Assembly (NCBI GenBank): GCA_900540395.1
Contig: UQFQ01000008.1
Location: forward strand, 5,541-69,540
Length of the DNA: 64,000 nt
Reading direction: 5' to 3'
Origin: an uncultured Mollicutes bacterium
Lineage (GTDB): Bacteria > Bacillota_I > Bacilli_A > RFN20 > CAG-826
The position numbers and the translations under genes are program-made. A model generated the notes under the pieces. That model searched no databases and was not told the origin of the DNA. It was given only the letters and a program-made list of their open reading frames with translations. This document shows positions 23,704 to 32,646 of the stretch, piece after piece; within the stretch, counting starts at the first letter, position 1; every line of letters begins with the position of its first letter.

Positions 23704-25620
23704 ATGAAAAAAAGGCTAATGCTACTTGCTTTAACTGGTTTTTTACTATCTGGATGTGGTGAACCAAGTAATAATGAACCAATAAATCCACCAGATGAAA
23801 ATGAAGATAATGATAATAAACCAGATAATCCAGATATCGATCCAGGTGATGAAGAAGAAGTAATTAACCCAGACATAACCCCATTTACAAAAATTAGCGA
23901 ATTAACTAACTATATTAACGAAACTGTTCCTACTCTAGAGCAAAATAATGGAGTAACTTTTGAAAGAGAGTTTATTTATTCTTACGAAGATATTTATGCA
24001 ACTATCACAAGAGAGATTAAGGAAAGTGGAACAAGTTATTCGAACGATACACTTGTTATTAAAGGAGAAAGAACTCTATCTCGTGATTATCCTGAAGATG
24101 ATTATTTAGAAGATGAAAAAGAAACAGATACATATGACTCAATAACATCTTTGAAGGATGGAGTTTATTATTCTATTGTTGATTATAAAGAATCTGATGA
24201 TAATGATGATAGTTATAAAGAAGATTATAATGCTGAAAACGAAAGCAAATATAAGGAAAATACATCTTTATCAACTTATAAAAATTTAAGTTCATATCTT
24301 GATGATTATGTAAAAGGCAAATATGTAACAAACGGAACTAGCGATAAAGTTATATCAACAGTTGATACAACAAGCGGAAATTTTGTCACAACTTTTACAA
24401 TGACAGATGAAACTGAAAATGAATATGGAAAGTATTTAACCGAAGCTGGTTTTACTGTTAATTTTCTAAAAGACGGTAATTTTGCAGGGTTTTTATTTGA
24501 ATACGATGAGTATGCATATGGATATGATGAACTAGGAAATTATAATGATGAAACATTCTTAATCTCTAGCATCACAGAAAAAGTAACATTAGGTTATGGA
24601 GATAAAACAGAATACGATTTTTCCGAATTAGATCCTGTCGATTACTTTATGACTGATTTTGATATTAATGTCTGCGTATTTGATACAATTTTAGGCGAAT
24701 CAACACCTGTAGATATTAATACTTTCCCATATGATGAATATATTTCAGTTGAAGCAACAAATGTGGTTCCAGAAAAGACAATTGATAAGGATTTAGAAAT
24801 TGTGAACTCTTCTAATCAAGAAGTTATTGTTGAATCTTATGGCCAATTTAAAGCGATTGGGCTAGGCAAAACAACTTTAACAGTAAAATCAACTTATGGT
24901 TTAACTAAAGAGATTGAAGTAACTGTTGTTGCTCCAGACTTAATAGCAATCTCACCAAGATTTACTAGTGAGCTTCATTTTGTTGGACAAGATGAAACAT
25001 TATATATCGATTATGAATCAGAAAACACTTTAGATAAATTCTATATAAAGAATTTAAGTGAGGATGTTGTTAATGTAGGCGAAATTGAAGATTTAGTCGA
25101 TGGCATTGCTGGTGCTGATTTAAAATTTTTAAAGGCAGGTAAAGCGACTTTAGAGTTTTATAGAGAAAAGGATAACAAATTATTAAATTCGATTACTTTT
25201 GAAGTTGTTGAAGCTCTAACTGATGAAGAAATGAAGTCAAATTTAATTGGTACGTGGTATGGAGATTTAGAAAATACAAATACTGGCGAAATGATTAAAG
25301 AGGCTGTTAAAATCGAGTTTATTGATGAATCTAAAGCCGAACTTACATTGTTAAGCGACGATACCGGATTTACGCTTGATGTCAATAAGCCTTACGAATT
25401 GAATTATAGTTTTAAAGAAAATGCAGCAACCGAGAGCAGAGAAGATCGAATGGAAATTGAATTTTCAGACCTTAAATTTATGGTTGCTGATAAAGAATAT
25501 ATTTATGATTCAAATGCTGGTTTTTATTATCGCGATGGTAAAACTCTATTAATATCGTTTACTATTTCAGATAGTCAACAATTTGGTTTTACCTTAGAAT
25601 TTGACGCTTATAAGAAATAG
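23704..25620 (+). CDS. Surface lipoprotein, paralogue 2
   Basis: A 638-residue lipoprotein starting at ATG 23704 behind AAAGGAG; lipobox LLSGC. The Cys is followed by an acidic, Pro/Asn/Asp-rich linker of about 40 residues instead of the InlB-like repeats. The central domain (about 60-330) shares the pattern of a Thr/Ser-rich strand region leading to a YYSIVDYKES segment with its neighbours. A BIG2-like part (GLGKTTLTVKSTYGLTKEI, about 400-420) and a C-terminal domain beginning LTDEEMKSNLIGTWYGDLE follow. The protein is strongly acidic. Function unknown. Confidence 0.72.
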   Translation: MKKRLMLLALTGFLLSGCGEPSNNEPINPPDENEDNDNKPDNPDIDPGDEEEVINPDITPFTKISELTNYINETVPTLEQNNGVTFEREFIYSYEDIYATITREIKESGTSYSNDTLVIKGERTLSRDYPEDDYLEDEKETDTYDSITSLKDGVYYSIVDYKESDDNDDSYKEDYNAENESKYKENTSLSTYKNLSSYLDDYVKGKYVTNGTSDKVISTVDTTSGNFVTTFTMTDETENEYGKYLTEAGFTVNFLKDGNFAGFLFEYDEYAYGYDELGNYNDETFLISSITEKVTLGYGDKTEYDFSELDPVDYFMTDFDINVCVFDTILGESTPVDINTFPYDEYISVEATNVVPEKTIDKDLEIVNSSNQEVIVESYGQFKAIGLGKTTLTVKSTYGLTKEIEVTVVAPDLIAISPRFTSELHFVGQDETLYIDYESENTLDKFYIKNLSEDVVNVGEIEDLVDGIAGADLKFLKAGKATLEFYREKDNKLLNSITFEVVEALTDEEMKSNLIGTWYGDLENTNTGEMIKEAVKIEFIDESKAELTLLSDDTGFTLDVNKPYELNYSFKENAATESREDRMEIEFSDLKFMVADKEYIYDSNAGFYYRDGKTLLISFTISDSQQFGFTLEFDAYKK

Positions 25621-25636
25621 GAAGGAGAAAATTTTT

Positions 25637-27526
25637 ATGAAAAAGAAACTATTACCGATTTCTATATTAGGTTTAACTTTTGCTTTGACTGGATGTCAAA
25701 CGACAAATCCTGATCCTGTTCCTCCAATTGATGATGGAGAAACTGTTAATAAATCAACAAGTAGTTTAAGCGACACAGTTGATTTATTGGTTGACAGTCT
25801 TTATAGAACTGAAGTTTATAATTCAAGTGAAGTTACTTTTAAAACTACAACGCAAATTGATGATTCAACAACTCAGGTTCATGAAGGAACTATGGAAATT
25901 TATAGTGACGAGCATGCTTCAGAAACTGGAAGCGATGAAATCACTTACAATGACGGCTCTACTTATAAAGACACTTATACGCGTTATTTAGGTATTGATA
26001 GTATTAATAATCAGCGTTATCTAAGTAGGGTAACCGATTATAACGCAGGAAATGTTCGTAGTGAGTGGGTAGATTCTGCTTATCGCTTACCAGTTTTAAC
26101 AACTGAGGACCCAGATTTAGAAGAAGGCGAAGATTATCTGCTTGAAGGTAGTGCTGTTGGCCAACTTACTTATCAAGTTTCTCTATATTTAAATAATTTT
26201 ATCGCTGGTAACCTTTTAAATAATGTTGATTTAGCGATGGCTACTCTTCCAGATGTTAACGTCGAAGAACATTTATTTACCGACTCTTCAAAAGGCACAA
26301 ATTACACAACTTACACATTTGATTTGTACCAATATAATTATGACGAAGAAGGTGACACCATTACTAATGGATACGAATTCTCGTTTAAATTAGATGAAAA
26401 CGATCGACTAGTAGAAGGAAAAACTGTTTTACATTACACTCAACAAAGAGGAGAAGAAGTTTATAAAGAAACTACAACTGATGAGTATTCTTTAAAATAC
26501 GAACCTAGAAAAACATCTAGTCAAAGTACCACTTTACTAAATCCAGATGATTACTTTTTATCAGAAGTTACTGGCTATAGAGCTTATTATTTAAGTTCAA
26601 ACTATGAAGAGGTTGAAGTAGATTTAAGCAAAAATTTACCTTTACATCGTTATATTTGGTTTGTAGCCAGTGAATATAAACCTGAAAAAGCTATTGATTT
26701 AACATTAAGACCTATTTCAACAACTAATGAAGACGTCGTAGAAGTAAACAGTGAAAATATTTATACTGTTGGGCCTGGTAGAGCGACTGTTGTTTTTGAA
26801 ACTGCAACTGGTATTAGAATAAGAAAAGATATTGTGGTTAACGATTATGTTGAAATTGAAAGCATTAACTATACCGACGCTTCTAGCGGAATCGAAATTG
26901 GAGATGTAGTTGATGGTAAAACAACAAGATATATCTATACTGATACAACATATAGCGGAATCAGAGTTAGTGGGACACCAAGTTCTTCGTTAAAGAGTGA
27001 TATTAAATATGAAATTACTGAAGGCGCAGATTTAATAAGCCTTACTGACAATAGTGCAAGTTCTAATTATTATGATTTCACACTTGCTGTAGTTGGTGGT
27101 AAAGCAGGAGATAGAGTAACAATTAAGTTTACCTGTAGTGCTGATGAGTCAATTAGTTATGAAGTAACTTATATTATTAAAAAAAGATTAAGTGTTGATG
27201 AGTTATATCAAAAAATCTTAGCAAACGAATATAACTGGGATAACTTATATGGTGAATCAGGTGGAGTTCTTAAATTTACTAGCAGAACAACTTTTGAAGT
27301 AACTTATTATGGAAATTTCGCTGACAAAACTGATGTACTAGGTACAAATACTTATTCGTTTACGTTAAATGAGTCTAATAATGCTCTTGAAGTAACCAAA
27401 ATGAGTGGCGAGTATGACTACGAAGGCGCAAATTATAATGGTGGCGAAATTAGATTAGATGGCGAAGTTATCACACTTACTGTGAATGACACAGAGTATG
27501 TACATAGATACACCATCGCGGAGTAA
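25637..27526 (+). CDS. Surface lipoprotein, paralogue 3
   Basis: A 629-residue lipoprotein starting at ATG 25637 behind GAAGGAG; lipobox ALTGC. Layout as in paralogue 2: short linker, central Thr/Ser-rich domain with the RYLSRVTDYNAG segment (about 135-147), a BIG2-like stretch (VGPGRATVVFETATGI, about 378-393), a further Ig-like domain, and a C-terminal domain opening SVDELYQKILANEYNWDNLYG. The last opening resembles EDLYQFITQN in paralogue 1, supporting common descent. The stop is three bases before the next ATG. Confidence 0.72.
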   Translation: MKKKLLPISILGLTFALTGCQTTNPDPVPPIDDGETVNKSTSSLSDTVDLLVDSLYRTEVYNSSEVTFKTTTQIDDSTTQVHEGTMEIYSDEHASETGSDEITYNDGSTYKDTYTRYLGIDSINNQRYLSRVTDYNAGNVRSEWVDSAYRLPVLTTEDPDLEEGEDYLLEGSAVGQLTYQVSLYLNNFIAGNLLNNVDLAMATLPDVNVEEHLFTDSSKGTNYTTYTFDLYQYNYDEEGDTITNGYEFSFKLDENDRLVEGKTVLHYTQQRGEEVYKETTTDEYSLKYEPRKTSSQSTTLLNPDDYFLSEVTGYRAYYLSSNYEEVEVDLSKNLPLHRYIWFVASEYKPEKAIDLTLRPISTTNEDVVEVNSENIYTVGPGRATVVFETATGIRIRKDIVVNDYVEIESINYTDASSGIEIGDVVDGKTTRYIYTDTTYSGIRVSGTPSSSLKSDIKYEITEGADLISLTDNSASSNYYDFTLAVVGGKAGDRVTIKFTCSADESISYEVTYIIKKRLSVDELYQKILANEYNWDNLYGESGGVLKFTSRTTFEVTYYGNFADKTDVLGTNTYSFTLNESNNALEVTKMSGEYDYEGANYNGGEIRLDGEVITLTVNDTEYVHRYTIAE

Positions 27527-27529
27527 AAT

Positions 27530-28621
27530 ATGCACAAACTGATAAAAATCCCTGCAATTCTTAGTTCTTTTCTGCTTGTTTTAGTTGGCTGCTCTAATCA
27601 AAGTGAGCAACCACCTATTGAAACTCCTGTTGAAGACTATCGCATTTTGACTAATGTTGGTATTGGTAGTTCAATTGAAATTTTAACTGAAGCTAATGCT
27701 GATGGTCTTTTTGATGAAAAAAGCACAGTTGAATTTAAGATTACTCTTGCTGAAAACTATGAACTTAAAAGTGTAAAAGTAAACTCTACTGATTTGTCTC
27801 TTACTGAAAATAATATTTATACTTTTGTTATGCCTAGTGAAGATGTAACTATTTTTACTACCACATCAGAAGTGGTAGAACCACCAATCACCGGAGATAC
27901 AATTAATTCTTTTGAAGGTCTACTAGAAATCGTTCCAAACTTGCTGGCTTATGATGAAGGAATAAACAAGCAAGTTTATACTACTGTTCAAAGAGATAAT
28001 TATTCAGCTTTAGATATTTATGTGACTCAAGAAGGAACAATTACACAATATAAAGACTTATATATTGATGAATTCAGTCAATATTATGATGACGACAGTC
28101 AAAATAAAACAAATGGTATTGTTCAAAGAGGTATTACAACCTACATGAACCAAGATGTTTTTTATCAAATTACAGATTATTCTGGAGATGATTCATCTGA
28201 CAACGTTCAATATTCTTTATATAGAGAAGGCCAGGAAGAATATGTTTTTGGAGTTGGGTTTGGTCATTATTACTATTATAATTATTTTTCCTTTTTGTAT
28301 GCTGCAACAGAAGCGTATTCAGACGGAGTATTAGAAACAAACTTTAATAAAGATAGCTTTATTAATGATGGAACTCTAACTTTAAGTGTACATTTTTATT
28401 CAGGTGACGTTGACTCACCAGATGTTGAGCTCACAAGAAATGACACATTGACTATTGAAAGTGGTGTGGTAATTAAAGCAGAGGTAGAATCATTTTATGG
28501 TTTGGCTGGTGCGACAAACTTCAATTATCAAACTAGTACAATGGTGTTTGAAAAAGGCGATATTGTTAACTATACCGGCGAAAGATTAGATCCTAGCGAA
28601 TATCCACTTAGAACTAATTAA
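27530..28621 (+). CDS. Surface lipoprotein, paralogue 4 (short)
   Basis: A 363-residue lipoprotein; lipobox VLVGC. After the Cys there is one InlB-like repeat (about 40-115, closing TFVMPSEDVTIFTTT) like those of paralogue 1, followed by the shared central domain with DVFYQITDYSGDD (about 205-217). BIG2-like and C-terminal domains are missing, so it is a shortened version. Its ribosome site GGAG lies inside the stop region of the previous gene, implying translational coupling. Function unknown. Confidence 0.72.
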   Translation: MHKLIKIPAILSSFLLVLVGCSNQSEQPPIETPVEDYRILTNVGIGSSIEILTEANADGLFDEKSTVEFKITLAENYELKSVKVNSTDLSLTENNIYTFVMPSEDVTIFTTTSEVVEPPITGDTINSFEGLLEIVPNLLAYDEGINKQVYTTVQRDNYSALDIYVTQEGTITQYKDLYIDEFSQYYDDDSQNKTNGIVQRGITTYMNQDVFYQITDYSGDDSSDNVQYSLYREGQEEYVFGVGFGHYYYYNYFSFLYAATEAYSDGVLETNFNKDSFINDGTLTLSVHFYSGDVDSPDVELTRNDTLTIESGVVIKAEVESFYGLAGATNFNYQTSTMVFEKGDIVNYTGERLDPSEYPLRTN

Positions 28622-28645
28622 ATTTATAATAAAGCTAAAAATAAC

Positions 28646-28681
28646 AGGGATTTGAAGAGTTTTTCTCAAATCCCTTTATTT
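28646..28681. terminator. Bidirectional terminator between convergent lipoprotein genes
   Basis: AGGGATTTGA (28646-28655), ten-base loop, TCAAATCCCT (28666-28675), then TTATT on the plus strand. Both the 27530 gene and the reverse gene ending at 28682 stop here. Confidence 0.8.
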
Positions 28682-29791
28682 TTATCCGCACATTATCTCG
28701 AAATAATAGAATGGAATTTCAGCAGATAAGGCACTTGAAATTGTAATTAAAGCATAGCCAACAGCTTCTTCATTTGCGTAAACTAGCATTACTGAACCGT
28801 TAGTTAGAAAGTCATTTAATGTGCCTTCAGTGTAACCATAATCAATCAAACTTGTAATATAAGTTGTAATATCGCTTTGGTCTAAATTATAGATAATTCC
28901 ACGAAGGTATCCACGCATTGTGGCTCCTTCAAAATACCAATTATAATCAGTAAAATAGGTAACAACATTTTCGATATTTTTAGTAATTTCAAGCGGGAGA
29001 ATGTTTTCTTGAAAATCAGGGCTAATAACTGTATTAATAAATTCTGTATCCCATGAATTACCAATTGTATGATCAAATAATTGGAAATTGATATTCAAAA
29101 CGTTTTGGTAAACATAAGGCATAACCATTAAATAAGTGTTACCATCGAGATTTTTTTCATAAGCTTTTAGATAAGTTAGTCCATCTGTCATATAATTTTG
29201 AAAGATTTCTTCATATGTATTTTCGACAAAGTCATCGTAGGCAATAGTTGAAATGTATTCATCAAGTAAATTTTTATCATATGTTGAAAATTCAAATCTT
29301 AAGCCTGGGGCAGCTTGATTGTTAAAATCAAAAATTTGGTAAACATCATAATTGTTGTTAAAAAGATTGGTTCTAGGTAAGTCAACGCCGAACAAATTAT
29401 TGAAGTAGTTAGATTCGTTATCACTCCAACCGGAGTATAAGTCAATTACATTAAATGATATTTCGTTTGAGTTAGCTGTATTTTGAGATTCGTCTGTTAC
29501 TGTCAAAACTGCTTTATAAGAACCTTCTTGAGTTACTCGATAGTTTGTTTCGGAGATTGTTTCGTTTGTTCCATCAGGTAATGTAATGTTAATTGCAATT
29601 ACTAAATCATCACTTGATGTGATGTTGTCTTGAACATCTATATTAAAATTTACTTTTGAATTTAATACATAATTTTCTTTATCTGTCTCAAAAGTTGTAA
29701 TTGTAGGTGCATCTTCATCACTAGAAGCACATGATGATAATAAAACTAATGGTAAAACGAGTAATAATGATTTTTTAAAATGTAATTTCAT
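28682..29791 (-). CDS. Lipoprotein with N-terminal Ig-like domain
   Basis: A 369-residue lipoprotein; signal peptide and lipobox LLSSC (Cys21). Residues about 28-118 form an Ig/cadherin-like domain (NSKVNFNIDVQDN, SYKAVLTVTDESQN). The remaining 250 residues are rich in Tyr, Asn and Asp, with an NYDVYQIFDFNN motif reminiscent of the QITDY segment of the neighbouring lipoproteins. It faces them across a shared terminator. No catalytic signature is visible; a role at the cell surface is all that can be inferred. Confidence 0.7.
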   Translation of the reverse strand: MKLHFKKSLLLVLPLVLLSSCASSDEDAPTITTFETDKENYVLNSKVNFNIDVQDNITSSDDLVIAINITLPDGTNETISETNYRVTQEGSYKAVLTVTDESQNTANSNEISFNVIDLYSGWSDNESNYFNNLFGVDLPRTNLFNNNYDVYQIFDFNNQAAPGLRFEFSTYDKNLLDEYISTIAYDDFVENTYEEIFQNYMTDGLTYLKAYEKNLDGNTYLMVMPYVYQNVLNINFQLFDHTIGNSWDTEFINTVISPDFQENILPLEITKNIENVVTYFTDYNWYFEGATMRGYLRGIIYNLDQSDITTYITSLIDYGYTEGTLNDFLTNGSVMLVYANEEAVGYALITISSALSAEIPFYYFEIMCG

Positions 29792-29950
29792 ATAATAACC
29801 TGTCCGTTAAATCTATACATAAAAACTCTACTAGAGAATTAAAAAATGTAAAGAGAAAATATCTAAAAACACCTATTTAATCGTATATTTTATTTACAAT
29901 ACTAAATATTAATTAGGTGTTAATTTTATTCATTTATTAATGGTTTCTAA

Positions 29951-29978
29951 TTCAAGTCTAAAATTAGTTTGATATAAT
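29951..29978 (+). promoter_or_regulatory. Promoter with ATG eight bases after the -10 box
   Basis: TTCAAG (29951-29956), 16 bases, TATAAT (29973-29978); ATG at 29987 with no ribosome site between. Confidence 0.6.
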
Positions 29979-29986
29979 ACTTTCGT

Positions 29987-30700
29987 ATGCAGAAAACTTA
30001 TAGAAAAACTTATCAAATAACAACTAATATGCTTGATTGTCACGATTGCTTGAAGATGTCTACGCTTTTAGATGTTGCACAAGAAGTTGCTGGAGATCAC
30101 GCAGAAGAACTTGGATGTGGCTTTGAAACAATGATTAAACAAGATTTAATATGGGTCATTGTTAGAAATTTCGTGGAGATTATTAAAAAACCAATTAATT
30201 TTAAAGAAATAGAAGTTGTAACTTATCCACTCAAGCCACGTTTTGTTGAGTTTAATCGTGAAACTGAATTTTATCATAAAGGAGAACTCTTTGCTGTTAG
30301 CCGTTCTACTTGGATGGTTATAAATATTAAAGATTTTAGCGTTAAAGCGCCTGACTTCTTTAAAGGCTTTGATGATGATTTAGGATACTTTAAAAGAAGA
30401 ATTAGAAAATTACCTGTTATTGAAAAATCTCAGCTTCAAAAAGTTAAAGAAGTCGATGTTTTATATTCAATGTTAGATCATAATGGACACATGAATAACA
30501 CTAAATATGTCGATTTTTATCTAGATATATTTAGGCCTGAATTTAGTGTAAAAACGTTGCAAATCGAATATATAAAGCAAAGTTTTTTAGATGACAAACT
30601 TAGTCTTTATATAAAGGAAAACGAAGGAAAAAGATATTTATCTGGTTATAAAGATGATGAATTAAAATTCTATATGGAATGTGAGGAGTTTAAAGAATAG
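29987..30700 (+). CDS. Acyl-ACP thioesterase
   Basis: A 237-residue double hot-dog thioesterase that releases fatty acids from acyl carrier protein. The N-terminal hot-dog has TTNMLDCHDCLKMSTLLDV, QEVAGDHAEELG and WVIVRNFVEI. The second contains the catalytic motif LDHNGHMNNTKYVDF (about 164-178), matching the Asp/Asn-x-His-x-Asn pattern of the FatA/FatB-like bacterial family. It probably sets chain length or recycles acyl-ACP. It starts leaderless-style and lies two bases before psuG, so the three genes to 32517 may be one operon without obvious shared function. Confidence 0.9.
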   Translation: MQKTYRKTYQITTNMLDCHDCLKMSTLLDVAQEVAGDHAEELGCGFETMIKQDLIWVIVRNFVEIIKKPINFKEIEVVTYPLKPRFVEFNRETEFYHKGELFAVSRSTWMVINIKDFSVKAPDFFKGFDDDLGYFKRRIRKLPVIEKSQLQKVKEVDVLYSMLDHNGHMNNTKYVDFYLDIFRPEFSVKTLQIEYIKQSFLDDKLSLYIKENEGKRYLSGYKDDELKFYMECEEFKE

Positions 30701-30702
30701 TT

Positions 30703-31605
30703 ATGAAAATTAGTGAGAAAGTTTCTAAGGCTTTAAAAGAAGGCAAACCAGTAATTGCTCTTGAGACAACAATTATTTCACACGGCATGCCTTATCCAAA
30801 AAATGTTGAATGCGCACTTGCTGTTGAAAAAGTAATTGAAGAAAACGGTGCCGTTCCAGCTACAATTGGAATTATTGAAGGTGAGCCAATTATTGGTATG
30901 AGTCCAGAAGAAATCGAGCTTTTTGGAAAAACAAAAGGTATTGAAAAAGTTTCGCGCCGTGACTTACCTATTATATGTGCCGAAAAGAAATGGGGCGCAA
31001 CAACAGTTAGTGCTACTATGATTCTTGCTGAACTTGCGGGTATCGAATTCTTTGTTACTGGTGGAATCGGTGGTGTACATAGAAAAGCACAAGAAACTTT
31101 TGATATAAGTGCAGATTTAGATGAACTTGGAAAAACCAATGTTTCAGTAATTTGTGCTGGCCCTAAAGCTATTTTAGATTTGAACTTAACTATGGAATAT
31201 CTTGAAACAAAAGGCGTTCCTGTTATTGGCTATAATACTGATAAATTACCTGCATTCTTTACAAGAACCAGCGATTTAAAAGTTGATTATAATGCAAAAA
31301 CTCCATTAGATATTGCAAAAATTGTAAAAGCAAAAAGAGAATATAAGTTAAATGGTGGCGTTCTAATCACTAACCCTATTCCAGAAGAATTCTCTATGGA
31401 TCCATCTTATATAAATGCTGAAATTGATAAAGCATTAGAAGAAATGGAAAAAGCAGGGGTCAAAGGTAAAGATGAAACTCCTTATTTACTTGCTAAGATT
31501 GTTGAACTTACTAAAGGAAAGAGTCTAGAAGCAAATATTCATTTAATTTTAAATAATGCAAAGCTTGGTGCTCAAATTGCATCAGAATATGTTAAATTAA
31601 AGTAA
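30703..31605 (+). CDS. psuG: Pseudouridine-5'-phosphate glycosidase
   Basis: A 300-residue PsuG (YeiN family), which splits pseudouridine 5'-phosphate into uracil and ribose 5-phosphate. Family motifs are ALETTIISHGMPYP (about 19-32), the GKTKGIEKVSRRDLP stretch, WGATTVSATMILA with the catalytic Lys nearby, and VTGGIGGVHR (about 118-127). Length equals the family norm. The kinase producing its substrate is encoded immediately downstream (25 bases). The ribosome site GAGGAG is inside the thioesterase gene. Confidence 0.93.
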   Translation: MKISEKVSKALKEGKPVIALETTIISHGMPYPKNVECALAVEKVIEENGAVPATIGIIEGEPIIGMSPEEIELFGKTKGIEKVSRRDLPIICAEKKWGATTVSATMILAELAGIEFFVTGGIGGVHRKAQETFDISADLDELGKTNVSVICAGPKAILDLNLTMEYLETKGVPVIGYNTDKLPAFFTRTSDLKVDYNAKTPLDIAKIVKAKREYKLNGGVLITNPIPEEFSMDPSYINAEIDKALEEMEKAGVKGKDETPYLLAKIVELTKGKSLEANIHLILNNAKLGAQIASEYVKLK

Positions 31606-31629
31606 GTAGATTTACTTTAAGGAGAAAAG

Positions 31630-32517
31630 ATGGATAAAACATATTTATTGATTGGCGGAAGTAATGTCGATTATATAGCTACAAGCCGTGATAAACTTCA
31701 AAAAAGAGTTTCTAACATTGGTGAAGTTAGTATTTCTTTTGGCGGAGTAATGAGAAATATTGCAGAAAACTTAGCACGTTTAGGTAATAAGATTGATTTT
31801 ATTACCGCAATTGGGGAAGATGCTAATGGAAAGGAAATGAGAAACGAACTCATAAAACTTGGTATTAACGTTATAATTCCAAAGACTGATTATCCTAGTG
31901 GAAGTTATGTTGCAATAAATGATGCTAATCATGATATGGTTGATGCAATATGTGACAATAGAATTATTAGAGATTTAAATACTGAGTTTTTAAAGTCACA
32001 ACACGATCTAATCGAATCACACGAATATGTGATAATGGATGCAAATATTTCTGAAGAAGCAATTAACTATTTATTTAATACTTATCCATCTAAAAAATTT
32101 ATAGTAGAAGCTATTTCTCCATCTAAAGTTTTAAAATTTAAAAACTATTTAGATAAACTATTTTTAATTAAATGTAATATTCATGAAGCCAGAATGCTTA
32201 TGGGCATTGATTTGATGGAAAAAGATTTAGTCAGTGGTCTTCTTGCAAGAGGTGTTAAAAACGTTGTTGTATCTCATGGTGCACACGATGTTTATTTTGG
32301 AGAAAACTATCGTAGAGTAGATCTTGTTAAAGTTAATGAAGTAAAAGAATTTGAAAATACAACTGGTTGTGGCGACGCTTTAACAAGTGGCGTTATTGAC
32401 TATTTCTTAAGAGGAAAGAAATTGAAAGAAGCAGTAGCTTTTGGTAATGAACTTTCCCGTTTAACACTTATGAGTAAAGGCGCAACAAGTAAAGAGATTG
32501 AAAAGTATAGACATTAA
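31630..32517 (+). CDS. psuK: Pseudouridine kinase (PfkB family)
   Basis: A 295-residue PfkB kinase. GGSNVDYIATSRDKL at the start and SFGGVMRNIAENLARLG (about 37-53) are typical of PsuK, and NTTGCGDALTSGVIDYF (about 247-263) is the anion hole with catalytic Asp. It phosphorylates pseudouridine for PsuG. Together they recycle modified nucleoside from RNA breakdown to uracil and pentose phosphate. The substrate assignment relies on the adjacency with psuG. Confidence 0.9.
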   Translation: MDKTYLLIGGSNVDYIATSRDKLQKRVSNIGEVSISFGGVMRNIAENLARLGNKIDFITAIGEDANGKEMRNELIKLGINVIIPKTDYPSGSYVAINDANHDMVDAICDNRIIRDLNTEFLKSQHDLIESHEYVIMDANISEEAINYLFNTYPSKKFIVEAISPSKVLKFKNYLDKLFLIKCNIHEARMLMGIDLMEKDLVSGLLARGVKNVVVSHGAHDVYFGENYRRVDLVKVNEVKEFENTTGCGDALTSGVIDYFLRGKKLKEAVAFGNELSRLTLMSKGATSKEIEKYRH

Positions 32518-32646
32518 TTTTTTCTTTAAAACATTGGTTAATACAAATAAGCAAATTTATTAGTTATATAAATTACTCTTTGTTAAATTATAAACTTCTT
32601 ATTGATTTAGCGATTAAATAAGTATTCTTTTATAGGTGGTCCCATT

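Noticed and set aside
32518..32646. Purine riboswitch before guaA
   Set aside because: I could not find the conserved three-way junction bases of the purine aptamer or a following terminator/antiterminator.
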